Of a stretch of DNA of 64,000 nucleotides, positions 9,590-18,190 are shown piece after piece (within the stretch, counting starts at the first letter, position 1; each line of letters opens with the position of its first letter). Under the pieces are notes generated by a model. It did not search any database. It saw only the letters and a program-made list of their open reading frames with translations, and was not told the DNA's origin. The DNA is taken from the NCBI RefSeq assembly GCF_007362955.1, contig NZ_CP041696.1:3224001-3288000 (forward strand), written 5' to 3'. This DNA is from Lysinibacillus fusiformis. Lineage in GTDB: Bacteria; Bacillota; Bacilli; Bacillales_A; Planococcaceae. The position numbers and the translations under genes were made by a program.

Positions 9590-10771
9590 ATGAAGATATT
9601 ATTTGTTGCGCAAAATTTTCAGATGGGCGGTATCCAAAAAGCATTAATTAATACACTCAAAGAAGTCAGTCTCTACAAGCATTATGAAATAGATGTTTTT
9701 ACATTTGGTGAAGGTGAATTAATGAAGGACATCCCTCCAAATGTTAATGTGCATACAGGAAATTTACTGTTACAACTAATCGCTACTCCTTTTGCAGAAG
9801 TGAAAATGAGAAAGAATGTGTGGCATTTAATGCTGCGACTATTATGTATGATTGTTGTGCGATTGATTGGGTCTAACCATTTATATTCAATCTTGTTAAA
9901 AGCACATCGTAACGATAGGGTTTATGATATTGCCGTTTCTTATTTTAATGATGTGTCACATAATTATTTCAACCAAGGCACGAATTTATTTGTAGATAAA
10001 TTTGTTCAGGCAAATAGGAAGTTCGCTTGGATACATACGGATCCTCTTAAAGCTGACTTTCATTATGATAGATGTGTCGAAACCTATAAAAATTTTGATC
10101 GATTGCTTTGTGTTTCCGAAGCATGTAAGCAAAACTTGATAAACTTTCTTCCACAATATAAAGACAAAATTCAGGTTGTCTATAACTTCTTCCCAATTAA
10201 AGAAATAAAAGATCTAGCATGGCAGTATACACCATTTGAAAAAGGTACTATAGATTTAATATCTATTGGAAGGATTGAAAATGTCACCAAAAGGTTTCAT
10301 CTCATTCCACTACTCTGTAAGTTACTAAAGGATTCTTCCATTTGTCATTTTCGTTGGAGAATTTTAGGGAACGGGCCAGATTTACTGCAAAATAAAAGAT
10401 TAGCTTTTGAATTAGGGGTAGATGATGTAGTTGAATTTGTCGGTGAATGTAACAATCCATATCCTTTTATAAGACAAAGTGATGTGCTTATTTTAACATC
10501 GGCATATGAGGGTTATCCAATGGTTATAGGGGAGGCATTGATATTAGATACACCGGTTATTACCACGAATTTTGCAGCAGCAGGCGAACAAATTAGTGAT
10601 GGCCAAAACGGCTTTATTACGAGCGGAAATGTAGAGGACCTCTATCCGATTATTGCCAATGTAATCAAAAACACTGACAAGCTCCAAAGAATGAAAAAGT
10701 TTATCGAAGAAAATCAATATACAAATCAAAAAGCACATGAACAACTAGTATTGGAGTTTGATGCTAAATGA
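9590..10771 (+). CDS. Glycosyltransferase family 4
   Basis: This 393-residue GT-B protein has the N-terminal glycine motif (FQMGGIQKALIN). Its C-terminal donor-binding domain contains SIGRIE, GNGPD and the E-x7-E-like stretch SAYEGYPMVIGEALILDTPVI (read as SAYEGYP then GEAL). It resembles WaaG/EpsD-like transferases acting on lipid-linked oligosaccharide. It starts at ATG 9590 behind AGGGGGA, and its stop overlaps the next gene by four bases (ATGA), showing translational coupling with the polymerase. Confidence 0.86.
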   Translation: MKILFVAQNFQMGGIQKALINTLKEVSLYKHYEIDVFTFGEGELMKDIPPNVNVHTGNLLLQLIATPFAEVKMRKNVWHLMLRLLCMIVVRLIGSNHLYSILLKAHRNDRVYDIAVSYFNDVSHNYFNQGTNLFVDKFVQANRKFAWIHTDPLKADFHYDRCVETYKNFDRLLCVSEACKQNLINFLPQYKDKIQVVYNFFPIKEIKDLAWQYTPFEKGTIDLISIGRIENVTKRFHLIPLLCKLLKDSSICHFRWRILGNGPDLLQNKRLAFELGVDDVVEFVGECNNPYPFIRQSDVLILTSAYEGYPMVIGEALILDTPVITTNFAAAGEQISDGQNGFITSGNVEDLYPIIANVIKNTDKLQRMKKFIEENQYTNQKAHEQLVLEFDAK

Positions 10772-12114
10772 TATTGAAAAATAAGCATTTCAGTATTTTC
10801 ATCTGTCTTATTTCCAGTATATTTGTTGTGTTAAAAATGTACACAGGTAGCAATATATTTCTTTGGATTTTTTTTCTGTTAACGTGTACGGCCATGTTGT
10901 GTGATAAGCAGCAACATAGAATTGACTATTTATTATTTTTTATTTCATGGGTGTATGTGATTAAGTTTGATTTAACAAGCTATTCACTTTTTGTAGTTCT
11001 GAGTTTTTTCTATATTGTTTTAAGTATTTTGACGATAATTTTACAGAACGAAGGGTTGTCTACAAGACTCGTAATAACCTATTTTCTCTTTGTATTTTAT
11101 GCTGTCAGTGTAACGTTATTTAGCGGCGGTAATGTTATTGAAGTGTTAGGTTTTGTGTTGAATTATAGTGTCATCTTTTTTGCTGTCCAAGCCATCAATC
11201 ATAAAGAATACTTCAGAAGATACACATATATCTATGTGTTAGGTTTACTTGCAGCAGCCGTAGTTCGTTTGATAAGCTTTTCTGTTCCTACAATTGATAG
11301 TTTTATTCAGTCTATGACGGTTGTGAATACGGTAAGGACATTGAGTGCAATCAGTACTAGATTTACTGGTTTAGATTTAGACCCGAATTATTTTAGTTTG
11401 CAAATTTTAATAGCAATGTCTTGTTTATTAGTACTGTTTAATCTCGATGGGAAAAAGGAGAAAAAGTCGATTGTTTTTATCATTATATTAGCGGCATTTG
11501 GCGTACTGACTTATTCCAAAATGTTTATTATCACATTCATTGCATTAATTTTGATGACGTTTATTGTGTTCTTTAAAAACAATGTAAAAACGGCTATAAA
11601 GTTTTCTTCTTTCATATTGGTGATATGTGGAACAGCACTGTTTTTTTTTTACGAGAAGTTATTCGAAATATATTGGATTCGTTTTTTTGGAGCAGGAATC
11701 TCCACCGATGCCATTACGACAGGGCGGGTAAGTAGTTGGGGGATGTTTGCAAGCGAAATCTTGCAAAGTACAAAGATTTTTGTTTTTGGAGCGGGCTTTG
11801 GGACAACTTTTTCGAAAGTGAAAATGGCCCATACAATGTACTTATCGACTCCTTATTATTTAGGTTTTTTTGGCGTAATACTCGCTTTACTTTATATTTT
11901 AAGTTTATATAAGGTGCTGAACAATAATGTTGGCATAGTAGGACATACAAGCTTTCAATTACTTTCGGTCAATGCCATTCCCCTTTATATCATGTTCATT
12001 GCGAATATTGGACTTGATTCATTTGTAATGGATTATTTTCCATATCATATTTTATTACTCATGTTTGCATTAACCATGAATAAAAGTCAGGGAATTCAGA
12101 TGAATGGGAGATGA
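10768..12114 (+). CDS. O-antigen ligase/polymerase-like membrane protein (putative Wzy)
   Basis: This very hydrophobic 448-residue protein has about ten to twelve membrane helices and one larger extracytoplasmic loop around residues 305-345 (GRVSSWGMFASEIL). That is the general plan of Wzy polymerases and O-antigen ligases. A DLDPNYFS segment at about residues 207-214 resembles the D-x-N motif common in this family. Sequence conservation in Wzy proteins is low, so the call rests on topology and on its place between glycosyltransferase genes and the flippase. Codon use is strongly AT-rich, as in many surface-polysaccharide loci. Confidence 0.75.
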   Translation: MILKNKHFSIFICLISSIFVVLKMYTGSNIFLWIFFLLTCTAMLCDKQQHRIDYLLFFISWVYVIKFDLTSYSLFVVLSFFYIVLSILTIILQNEGLSTRLVITYFLFVFYAVSVTLFSGGNVIEVLGFVLNYSVIFFAVQAINHKEYFRRYTYIYVLGLLAAAVVRLISFSVPTIDSFIQSMTVVNTVRTLSAISTRFTGLDLDPNYFSLQILIAMSCLLVLFNLDGKKEKKSIVFIIILAAFGVLTYSKMFIITFIALILMTFIVFFKNNVKTAIKFSSFILVICGTALFFFYEKLFEIYWIRFFGAGISTDAITTGRVSSWGMFASEILQSTKIFVFGAGFGTTFSKVKMAHTMYLSTPYYLGFFGVILALLYILSLYKVLNNNVGIVGHTSFQLLSVNAIPLYIMFIANIGLDSFVMDYFPYHILLLMFALTMNKSQGIQMNGR

Positions 12115-12118
12115 GGCG

Positions 12119-13186
12119 ATGCCATTTTTAAGTATTATTGTACCAATCTATAATGTGGAGCCTTATTTAAGAAAGTGTATTGAGAGCATTTTGAAACAGG
12201 AATTCGTAGATTTTGAATTAATCTTAGTAGATGATGGTTCGACGGATAACTGCTCCATAATTTGCGATGAATACGCCGTGCACGATGCAAGAATTACTGT
12301 TATTCATAAAGAAAATGGGGGGCTTGTCAGTGCACGTAAAGCGGGGTTAAGTATCGCCAGTGGGCAATATATTGGCTATGTGGATAGTGATGATTGGATT
12401 GAAGTGGATATGTACAAATCATTATGTAATGCCGCACGTAAATTTGATGTGGACATCGTCATTTGTGATATTGTTGAAAATTATTCGAATTTAGAAGTGA
12501 AACGAACGCAAAGTGTAGCGCCTGGACTGTACAGGAAGAAGAGGATGATACAAGAGGTGTATCCGGTTATGTTGTTTTCAGGCGAATATTTTAAATTTGG
12601 ATTATTCCCTTCAGTTTCCAATAAATTATTTAAAAGAGCGCTACTAGAAAAATATCAATTTAAAGTAGATGAAAAAATTCGCTTGGGGGAAGATGTTGCT
12701 TGTACGTATCCAAGCTTACTTCAGGCGAACAGTATATATATATTAGAAGATAAGTATCTCTACCATTATCGTCAAAACTCTTCTTCAATGACTGCGAGCT
12801 ATGATGAGAAGTTCTTTGAAAAAATACTTATTTTGTGTGAACGATTGAATGATCTTAAACGTGAAGTGGAAGGGTTGGTCCCTAATTTCGCTGAACAATT
12901 ACACTATTATTTTACGTATTTAGCGACTGCCACCGTTCATAATGAATTTAACCGGCGTAATGTTAAGAGCTTCCGTGAGAAAAGAATCTTTATCAAAAAA
13001 ATGTTAGCGCATAAGGATATGAAAAAGGCATTACATGCGGTCCACATGAATAAAATGCCACTCAAGTCAAAGATTTATATTTGGTTATTGAAGAAACATC
13101 ATATTCTTTTACTCTATGTATTGACTTGGTTGAGTCGGTATCGAAGTGACATGAAGGTTTTAAACCCCGCTTTTACTAACGGATAA
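12119..13186 (+). CDS. Glycosyltransferase family 2
   Basis: This GT-A type transferase of 355 residues has the N-terminal signature MPFLSIIVPIYNVEPYLRKCIESIL and ILVDDGSTD (nucleotide binding). It has the DXD-like motif YVDSDDWIE and the LGEDV acceptor motif. An ATG 15 bases upstream is in frame. The ATG at 12119 is preferred because GGGAGATGAGG precedes it and the product then begins at the family consensus. It overlaps the 3' end of the polymerase gene slightly or abuts it, as part of the same operon. Confidence 0.9.
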   Translation: MPFLSIIVPIYNVEPYLRKCIESILKQEFVDFELILVDDGSTDNCSIICDEYAVHDARITVIHKENGGLVSARKAGLSIASGQYIGYVDSDDWIEVDMYKSLCNAARKFDVDIVICDIVENYSNLEVKRTQSVAPGLYRKKRMIQEVYPVMLFSGEYFKFGLFPSVSNKLFKRALLEKYQFKVDEKIRLGEDVACTYPSLLQANSIYILEDKYLYHYRQNSSSMTASYDEKFFEKILILCERLNDLKREVEGLVPNFAEQLHYYFTYLATATVHNEFNRRNVKSFREKRIFIKKMLAHKDMKKALHAVHMNKMPLKSKIYIWLLKKHHILLLYVLTWLSRYRSDMKVLNPAFTNG

Positions 13187-13199
13187 GGGGTTAGTCACC

Positions 13200-14708
13200 A
13201 TGAGAACAAAAAAAGTGTTATTGAATTTACTGTCAAATGTACTGCTTCAAATTGTTTCGGCAGCCATTAATTTTATTTTGCCTCGATTATTTATGACGAC
13301 ATATGGCTCCGCTTCCAACGGACTTATATCATCCATTAAGCAATTTTTAAGTTATTTGAAAATTGTCGAAGCGGGCGTAGGTAGTGCGTCTATCGCTGCA
13401 CTTTATAAGCCCTTGTCCCTGGGTGATAAAGACCAGATAAATGGAATACTGTCAGCTACTAATCATTTTTATAGACGTTCAGGTATTATCTTTACAGTGT
13501 TAGTAGCAATTTTAGCTATCTTCTATCCTTTCGTAGTGGGCGACGAGGTGAATCCACGTACAGCCTTTTACATGGTACTTATTCTAGGGATAAGCGGTAT
13601 GTGGGAGTATTTTTTTATAGGGAAATATCTAGTTCTTCTGACGGCGGATCAAAAAAATTACGTAATTTTCCGCATCCAAACAATTTTACTTATTGCCAGT
13701 ACACTACTGTCATTGATGCTTATCATGCTTGGTTTTTCCATCATTGTCGTTATCGCTAGTTCAAGTGTTCTATTATTACTGGATATACTTTTTTTAAGAC
13801 GCTATGTCAAAAAAAAATATTCATATTTTAATATAAAAGTAGAGCCAAATACACGAGCAACAAAAGCTAAATGGGATGCTTTAATTCATCAAATCGCTTC
13901 GTTAGTAGTATTTAATACACCGTTTATATTGATTACATTGTTTCTAGGCTTAGCAGAGGTTAGTGTATTTACGGTGTACAGTTTGGTCTTTAATGCCGTC
14001 ACTTTGTTCGTTTCAGCTTTTTCGGGGGCAATGTTAGCAGCATTTGGTGACATTCTAGTAAAAGAGGATAGGGACGGTCTTCAAAAATATTTTCAACATT
14101 TTGAGTACGTTTTTTTTGCAGTCGTTGCTTTTTGTTATACGTGTACAGCCATTTTATTTTTACCGTTTATCACTATATATACAATGGGTGTTGAGGATGT
14201 CGATTATATTCGGCCATGGCTAGCGACGCTATTTGTTATGGTAGGTGTTGCGAACACGATTCGAATTCCTTCAAATACATTAGTAAACGCTGCGGGCCAT
14301 TTTAGAGAGACGAAAAACCGTGCCATTATTGAAGCAGTTATTAACCTTGTGACCTCCATTATTTTCGTGCAGTTTTTTGGTATAGAGGGGGTACTAATAG
14401 GGGCTCTTTGTTCGTATGCCTATCGTACTTGGGATTTAATTTTGTATACGTCAAAAGAAATTTTAAAACAGTCAGCGCTAGTTACGGTAAAAAAAATTAC
14501 GCGTAATACCATTTTAGCATTCAGCGCTGCAACGCCATTTATTTTTTTCATGGAGCTTCCTATTACAGGTGTAGGTTCTTGGTTGGTAGCGGCGATATGT
14601 GTTTCCTTGTGGACAATTGCGATTGTTTTATTAGGGAATTTTATATTTGAACCTAAAATGATGCGTGATATTTTAGTGCATGTAAAGCGAGCAATTTCCA
14701 ACGATTAA
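13200..14708 (+). CDS. Polysaccharide flippase, Wzx/MATE-like (MOP superfamily)
   Basis: This 502-residue membrane protein with about twelve to fourteen helices carries an N-terminal segment (NLLSNVLLQIVSAAINFILP) typical of polysaccharide exporters. It should move undecaprenyl-diphosphate-linked repeat units across the membrane for Wzy polymerisation. It starts at ATG 13200, 13 bases after the glycosyltransferase stop, with a GGGG-containing ribosome-binding site. Together with the polymerase and Wzz-type gene it completes a Wzx/Wzy pathway. Confidence 0.87.
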   Translation: MRTKKVLLNLLSNVLLQIVSAAINFILPRLFMTTYGSASNGLISSIKQFLSYLKIVEAGVGSASIAALYKPLSLGDKDQINGILSATNHFYRRSGIIFTVLVAILAIFYPFVVGDEVNPRTAFYMVLILGISGMWEYFFIGKYLVLLTADQKNYVIFRIQTILLIASTLLSLMLIMLGFSIIVVIASSSVLLLLDILFLRRYVKKKYSYFNIKVEPNTRATKAKWDALIHQIASLVVFNTPFILITLFLGLAEVSVFTVYSLVFNAVTLFVSAFSGAMLAAFGDILVKEDRDGLQKYFQHFEYVFFAVVAFCYTCTAILFLPFITIYTMGVEDVDYIRPWLATLFVMVGVANTIRIPSNTLVNAAGHFRETKNRAIIEAVINLVTSIIFVQFFGIEGVLIGALCSYAYRTWDLILYTSKEILKQSALVTVKKITRNTILAFSAATPFIFFMELPITGVGSWLVAAICVSLWTIAIVLLGNFIFEPKMMRDILVHVKRAISND

Positions 14709-14791
14709 AAAGTTTTTCCTATGTGTTTAAGTAAGCTAAAAAGCATAATTGCGTGGCAAGATGGATTGCTTAGAAATGGCAGGTGGGAAAA

Positions 14792-15901
14792 ATGAAACCA
14801 GTTGTAAAAGAAATATTTTTACTAAGATTCGTTGCCTGTTTGGGGATTGTGTTCATGCACGGTGTCACGTTAGCGCTAGATATCTATGACATTGGGGAAA
14901 GTCCATTATTAGTAGTACTGACGTCTATTCAATTGGCATTCATGTTCGGAACACCGCTCTTTATTTTTATCTCGGAGTTCGTCATTGCTTATTCCTATCC
15001 AGATCATTTACCCAAAAAATTTTACGAAAAACGTTTTAAGTATATATTTGTCCCATTTCTGTTTATAGGCATTCTAGATGCAGCGCTTCATTCGATTGGA
15101 ACGAATAGTGGTGAATTTGAAAAAAAGGTTATTTTAAATTTATTCGAAGGCGATTTTCATGGTTATTTTATCGTCATCATTTTTCAGTTTTATTTTTTAC
15201 ATCCATTGTTTGTCAAGTATATTGTATCGAAATATCCAACCTATAAAGTCATCATAACTGCTTTTCTAATTAATTTTGGTTACTTAGCCTTTTTTAATTT
15301 TTTGGATCCATACGAGTATTTTTATTATTTTCCATATGCAGAACTGGAGTGGAGCGTTTTAAATAAGATGCCGTTTCCTGCATGGCTAGCTTATTTTGTA
15401 ACAGCCTACTATTGCGGAAGAAATTATGAAGTTTTCCTAAAATTATTACAGCGTTTTCGTTATCAACTATTCGTTGTATACCTATGCACACTAAGTTTTT
15501 TACTAGCTATTCAGTTCTTGGGCTTTATCACTGAGATTCACTCAAAGAGAATAGATGTCATTCTGTATACTTTGAGTGTCGCTTTCTTGTTATTTTATAT
15601 AGCAAGTAAAATGCAGAGAACGCCAAGTTTTGTAATTTTTATTAGTCGTTATTCCTTTGGTATTTATTTGTTACACCCATTATTTAATATCTTGGTTAAA
15701 AGTTTTTTATCGAACTATGCAGAAAAATTAAGTACTTTTTCTGTTGTCTTTATTTCATTTTTTTTCAGTACGATTAGTTCCATTTTCGTGACATATCTAT
15801 TGAACAAATGGAAATTCGGTGCTTACTTAGTAGGGCAGGTACATTTAGATGAAAAATTAAGTGCTAGCAATGCGAAACAAGTACTCAATCACCGGTCATG
15901 A
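14792..15901 (+). CDS. Acyltransferase family 3 membrane protein (OafA/WecH-like)
   Basis: This roughly 369-residue integral membrane acyltransferase probably O-acetylates the polysaccharide. The RFVACLGIVFMHG motif near the N-terminus carries the conserved Arg and His of the family. About ten membrane helices follow, with the SRYSFGIYLLHPL motif near the C-terminus. ATG 14792 is preferred over GTG 14783 because the GTG lies inside the AGGTGGG ribosome-binding site. It is the last gene of the polysaccharide cluster. A 9-bp inverted repeat (15891-15899 with 15915-15923) overlaps its end but lacks a T tract. Confidence 0.85.
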   Translation: MKPVVKEIFLLRFVACLGIVFMHGVTLALDIYDIGESPLLVVLTSIQLAFMFGTPLFIFISEFVIAYSYPDHLPKKFYEKRFKYIFVPFLFIGILDAALHSIGTNSGEFEKKVILNLFEGDFHGYFIVIIFQFYFLHPLFVKYIVSKYPTYKVIITAFLINFGYLAFFNFLDPYEYFYYFPYAELEWSVLNKMPFPAWLAYFVTAYYCGRNYEVFLKLLQRFRYQLFVVYLCTLSFLLAIQFLGFITEIHSKRIDVILYTLSVAFLLFYIASKMQRTPSFVIFISRYSFGIYLLHPLFNILVKSFLSNYAEKLSTFSVVFISFFFSTISSIFVTYLLNKWKFGAYLVGQVHLDEKLSASNAKQVLNHRS

Positions 15902-16064
15902 AACCTACTGTTGGATGACCGGTAAGGGATGATTGACGGAAACGATAAGTATCAGCAGTTTGTGTAAAACGTGAACGATTTATGGTTTGCGTTTTATTTT
16001 GCGATTGACGAAGAAATAATGGTAAACTAAAGATTGTTATTTATAGAAAGAGTGGTTTTGCAAA

Positions 16065-16862
16065 ATGAAAGTGCTATTTATTGGAGATATTGTCGGCTCA
16101 ATTGGTCGTGATGCAGTGGAAAAATATTTGCCACGTTTAAAGAAAAAATATAACCTAGACGTTGTCATTGCGAATGGTGAAAATGCAGCAGCAGGGCGTG
16201 GAATTACACGTTCTATTTATAATGACCTTTTACAAATGGGTGTAGATGTCATTACGATGGGCAACCATACTTGGGACAACAAGGATATTTTTGATTTTAT
16301 TGATGATGCGGATTATTTAATTCGTCCAGCGAATTTTTCAAGTGATGCTCCAGGTAAGGGTATGGTACAAATTTCAAAAAATGGTGTCACATTATCGGTT
16401 ATTAATTTACATGGTCGAGTGTTTTTGCCACCACATGAGGACCCTTTTGCAATGGCGGAGGAATTGATTGAAGAAGCGCGTAAAACGTCTCCGTTAGTAT
16501 TTGTGGATTTTCATGCTGAAGCGACAAGTGAAAAAATTGCACTTGGTTGGCATTTAGATGGTAAGGCTTCAGCGGTTGTTGGGACACATACACATGTACA
16601 GACTGCAGATGCGCGCATTTATCCGAATGGGACAGCCTATATTACTGACGTCGGAATGACAGGACCTTATGATGAAATTTTAGGGATGACGAAGGACAGT
16701 GTTATTTACAAATTCCAGACAAATATGCCAGCTCGCTTTGAAGTACCAAAAAGAGGGCGCGAAGTGTTAAGCGGCTTTTTTGTTGAAATTGATGACAAAT
16801 CAGGAAAAGCTGTGCACTGCGAAAGAATTTATATAAATGAAGATTATCCGTTCAAAGGATAA
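16065..16862 (+). CDS. ymdB: YmdB-family metallophosphoesterase (2',3'-cyclic nucleotide phosphodiesterase)
   Basis: This 265-residue calcineurin-like phosphoesterase of the YmdB/TIGR00282 family influences sigma-D/SinR-dependent motility and biofilm decisions in B. subtilis. Metal-binding motifs are visible: GDIVGSIGRD, ANGENAAAGRG, TMGNHTWDN, DFHAEATSEK and GTHTHVQTAD. It starts at ATG 16065. In Bacillus it directly follows rny and precedes spoVS. Here spoVS still follows, but rny is 11.5 kb upstream. Confidence 0.95.
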   Translation: MKVLFIGDIVGSIGRDAVEKYLPRLKKKYNLDVVIANGENAAAGRGITRSIYNDLLQMGVDVITMGNHTWDNKDIFDFIDDADYLIRPANFSSDAPGKGMVQISKNGVTLSVINLHGRVFLPPHEDPFAMAEELIEEARKTSPLVFVDFHAEATSEKIALGWHLDGKASAVVGTHTHVQTADARIYPNGTAYITDVGMTGPYDEILGMTKDSVIYKFQTNMPARFEVPKRGREVLSGFFVEIDDKSGKAVHCERIYINEDYPFKG

Positions 16863-16871
16863 TGTAAACAG

Positions 16872-16896
16872 CTACTGTGTAAAAAAACACAGTAGT
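16872..16896 (+). terminator. ymdB terminator hairpin, left copy
   Basis: CTACTGTGT (16872-16880) pairs with ACACAGTAG (16887-16895), but only three T follow. A near-identical 21-bp copy of its right part, this time with a run of T, lies at 17052-17072 beyond the inverted-repeat element. The original terminator therefore seems to have been split or duplicated. Confidence 0.6.
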
Positions 16897-16899
16897 TTC

Positions 16900-17041
16900 A
16901 GACTGTCGACAAAAGGCTGGGACAAAAGAGAAAAAGTGTTAGATTGACTGCTGTCGATCTAACACTTTTTTGCTGTAAGCGTTGATGTCTTTACTTAATT
17001 AATTGTAAACGCTCAAAATTTTTTGAGTTTGTCTACAGCCT
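16900..17041. mobile_element. Small inverted-repeat (MITE-like) element inserted in the ymdB terminator
   Basis: The ends are imperfect 14-bp inverted repeats: AGACTGTCGACAAA (16900-16913) and TTTGTCTACAGCCT (17028-17041). Inside is a 14-bp perfect hairpin with T tract (16931-16944 with 16957-16970) that would act as a terminator. Flanking direct repeats of 21 bp with one mismatch (16878-16898 and 17052-17072, both beginning TGTAAAAAAACACAG) frame the element. No transposase is encoded. The remainder to 17329 holds only the spoVS leader, in which no promoter could be assigned. Confidence 0.6.
16931..16971 (+). terminator. Terminator hairpin inside the inverted-repeat element
   Basis: AAAAAGTGTTAGAT (16931-16944) and ATCTAACACTTTTT (16957-16970) form a 14-bp stem with a 12-nt loop and a T run, in a position to stop ymdB transcription. 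Confidence 0.8.
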
Positions 17042-17329
17042 ACAATTCCAATGTAAAAAAACACAGGAGTTTTTTTATGTGTTAAAGCACTAATTACTTG
17101 ATAAATGCGTGGCGAGTGCAAGTGGAATGCACTTTAAAATAAGATGAAATGAGTAAACGGCATAATAAAATTTAATGAATTTGGATTGTTTGCAATATAT
17201 CGGAATTGAAAATAGTCTATTTTCGTTTTCACGAGCATAAAATGACCTACGGACAATAACTTGAGGACCAAAAAGGGGGACATGAGTTATTGAGCGTAAA
17301 CACTATTCGCGAAACGGGGAGGAATAATT

Positions 17330-17596
17330 GTGGATTCATTAAAAGTATCGTCACGCTCTAATCCAAATTCAGTTGCAGGTGCATTAGTCGCGGTAATCAG
17401 AGAAAAAGGGCAAGCAGAAATGCAGGCAGTTGGGGCGGGTGCACTTAACCAAGCCGTGAAAGCAGTGGCCATTGCACGCGGATTTGTAGCGCCAAGTGGC
17501 ACAGATTTGATATGCGCACCGGCGTTTGCCGATATTTTAATTGCTGGTGAGGAACGTACAGCCTTAAAATTGTTAGTAGAAAAACGTGTTCGATAA
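17330..17596 (+). CDS. spoVS: Stage V sporulation protein S
   Basis: SpoVS is a small Alba-like nucleic-acid-binding protein (88 residues; usual length about 86) needed for normal sporulation and septation. The highly conserved stretches SNPNSVAGALVAVIRE, GAGALNQAVKAVAIARGF and VAPSGTDLICAPAF are present. It starts at GTG 17330 behind GGGGAGGAAT. Its position downstream of ymdB matches Bacillus. No clear sigma-H promoter was found in the upstream 200 bases. Confidence 0.96.
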   Translation: MDSLKVSSRSNPNSVAGALVAVIREKGQAEMQAVGAGALNQAVKAVAIARGFVAPSGTDLICAPAFADILIAGEERTALKLLVEKRVR

Positions 17597-17610
17597 TAAA
17601 GTGAACCTTT

Positions 17611-17646
17611 AATCGGTGGGGGATTCTTTATCCCCACCGATTATTT
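17611..17646 (+). terminator. spoVS terminator
   Basis: AATCGGTGGGGA (17611 onward) pairs with TCCCCACCGATT (17631-17642), followed by ATTT. Confidence 0.85.
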
Positions 17647-17836
17647 AGGAACTTAGGGCGAAGCGACGGCAATAACTACAAAGCCTAAGTAATCAACTTC
17701 CTGTTAACTTGAACCGATCAGGACTTAACCCGTGCTGACACTCTCATGTTAGATGAAAGACGGCAGCCTTCGGTAGTTCCCGATAAAAAATGAAGAGAAA
17801 TGCCTTGCACATTTATTGTGCGAGGCATTTTTTTGT
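17645..17836 (+). ncRNA. Candidate structured RNA with its own terminator, between spoVS and korA
   Basis: No gene explains 17640-18190. After the spoVS terminator comes a folded-looking stretch. An ACTTAGG/CCTAAGT helix lies near 17651-17689, and a TCCTG/CAGGA pairing spans about 17698-17732. A GCTG/CAGC helix encloses a CTCTCAT/ATGAAAG hairpin (about 17737-17770), and there is a CC-TTCG-GG-like cap near 17768. It ends in a strong hairpin, AATGCCTtGCACA pairing with TGTGCgAGGCATT, followed by seven T (about 17801-17836). It does not match any riboswitch consensus I know. It could be a stable small RNA or an attenuator. The 17837-18190 segment beyond it shows nothing except the korA ribosome-binding site (AAGGAG). 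Confidence 0.5.
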
Positions 17837-18190
17837 TACATAGTTCTTACAATCTGGGGCAACTTCTGTTTTCAAGTCTACGATAACGCTCAAAACGGGC
17901 ATTTATCGCTCTGGTAACCGAACGTAAAACGCCAGCAATCCTGATAGCCCAATAGAAGTTTAGCTCCTCTTCATTTATTGGTAAGAAAAATTAGTATTTT
18001 GTACTTGATTCCAGTAAGTTAATTTTTTATACTTAATTGGTCTGAAAATTACGATTTTTTGAACGGCATTTTCGGTCAAAGGTCTGAATTTCCGCTAAAT
18101 CGTGGAATAACAATAGTGCAGACCGTGTCTTCGTGTTAAACTTATGAAGGAAAAAATAATAGTACACATTGGATTTAAGGAGTTGTTGAT

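Noticed and set aside
15891..15923. 9-bp inverted repeat ACCGGTCAT/ATGACCGGT at the end of the acyltransferase gene
   Set aside because: The stem is good but no T tract follows, so I did not list it as an intrinsic terminator.
17014..17026. cre-like motif TGTAAACGCTCAAA near 17005-17018 as a CcpA site
   Set aside because: The right half does not fit the consensus and the sequence belongs to the hairpin of the inverted-repeat element, downstream of ymdB.
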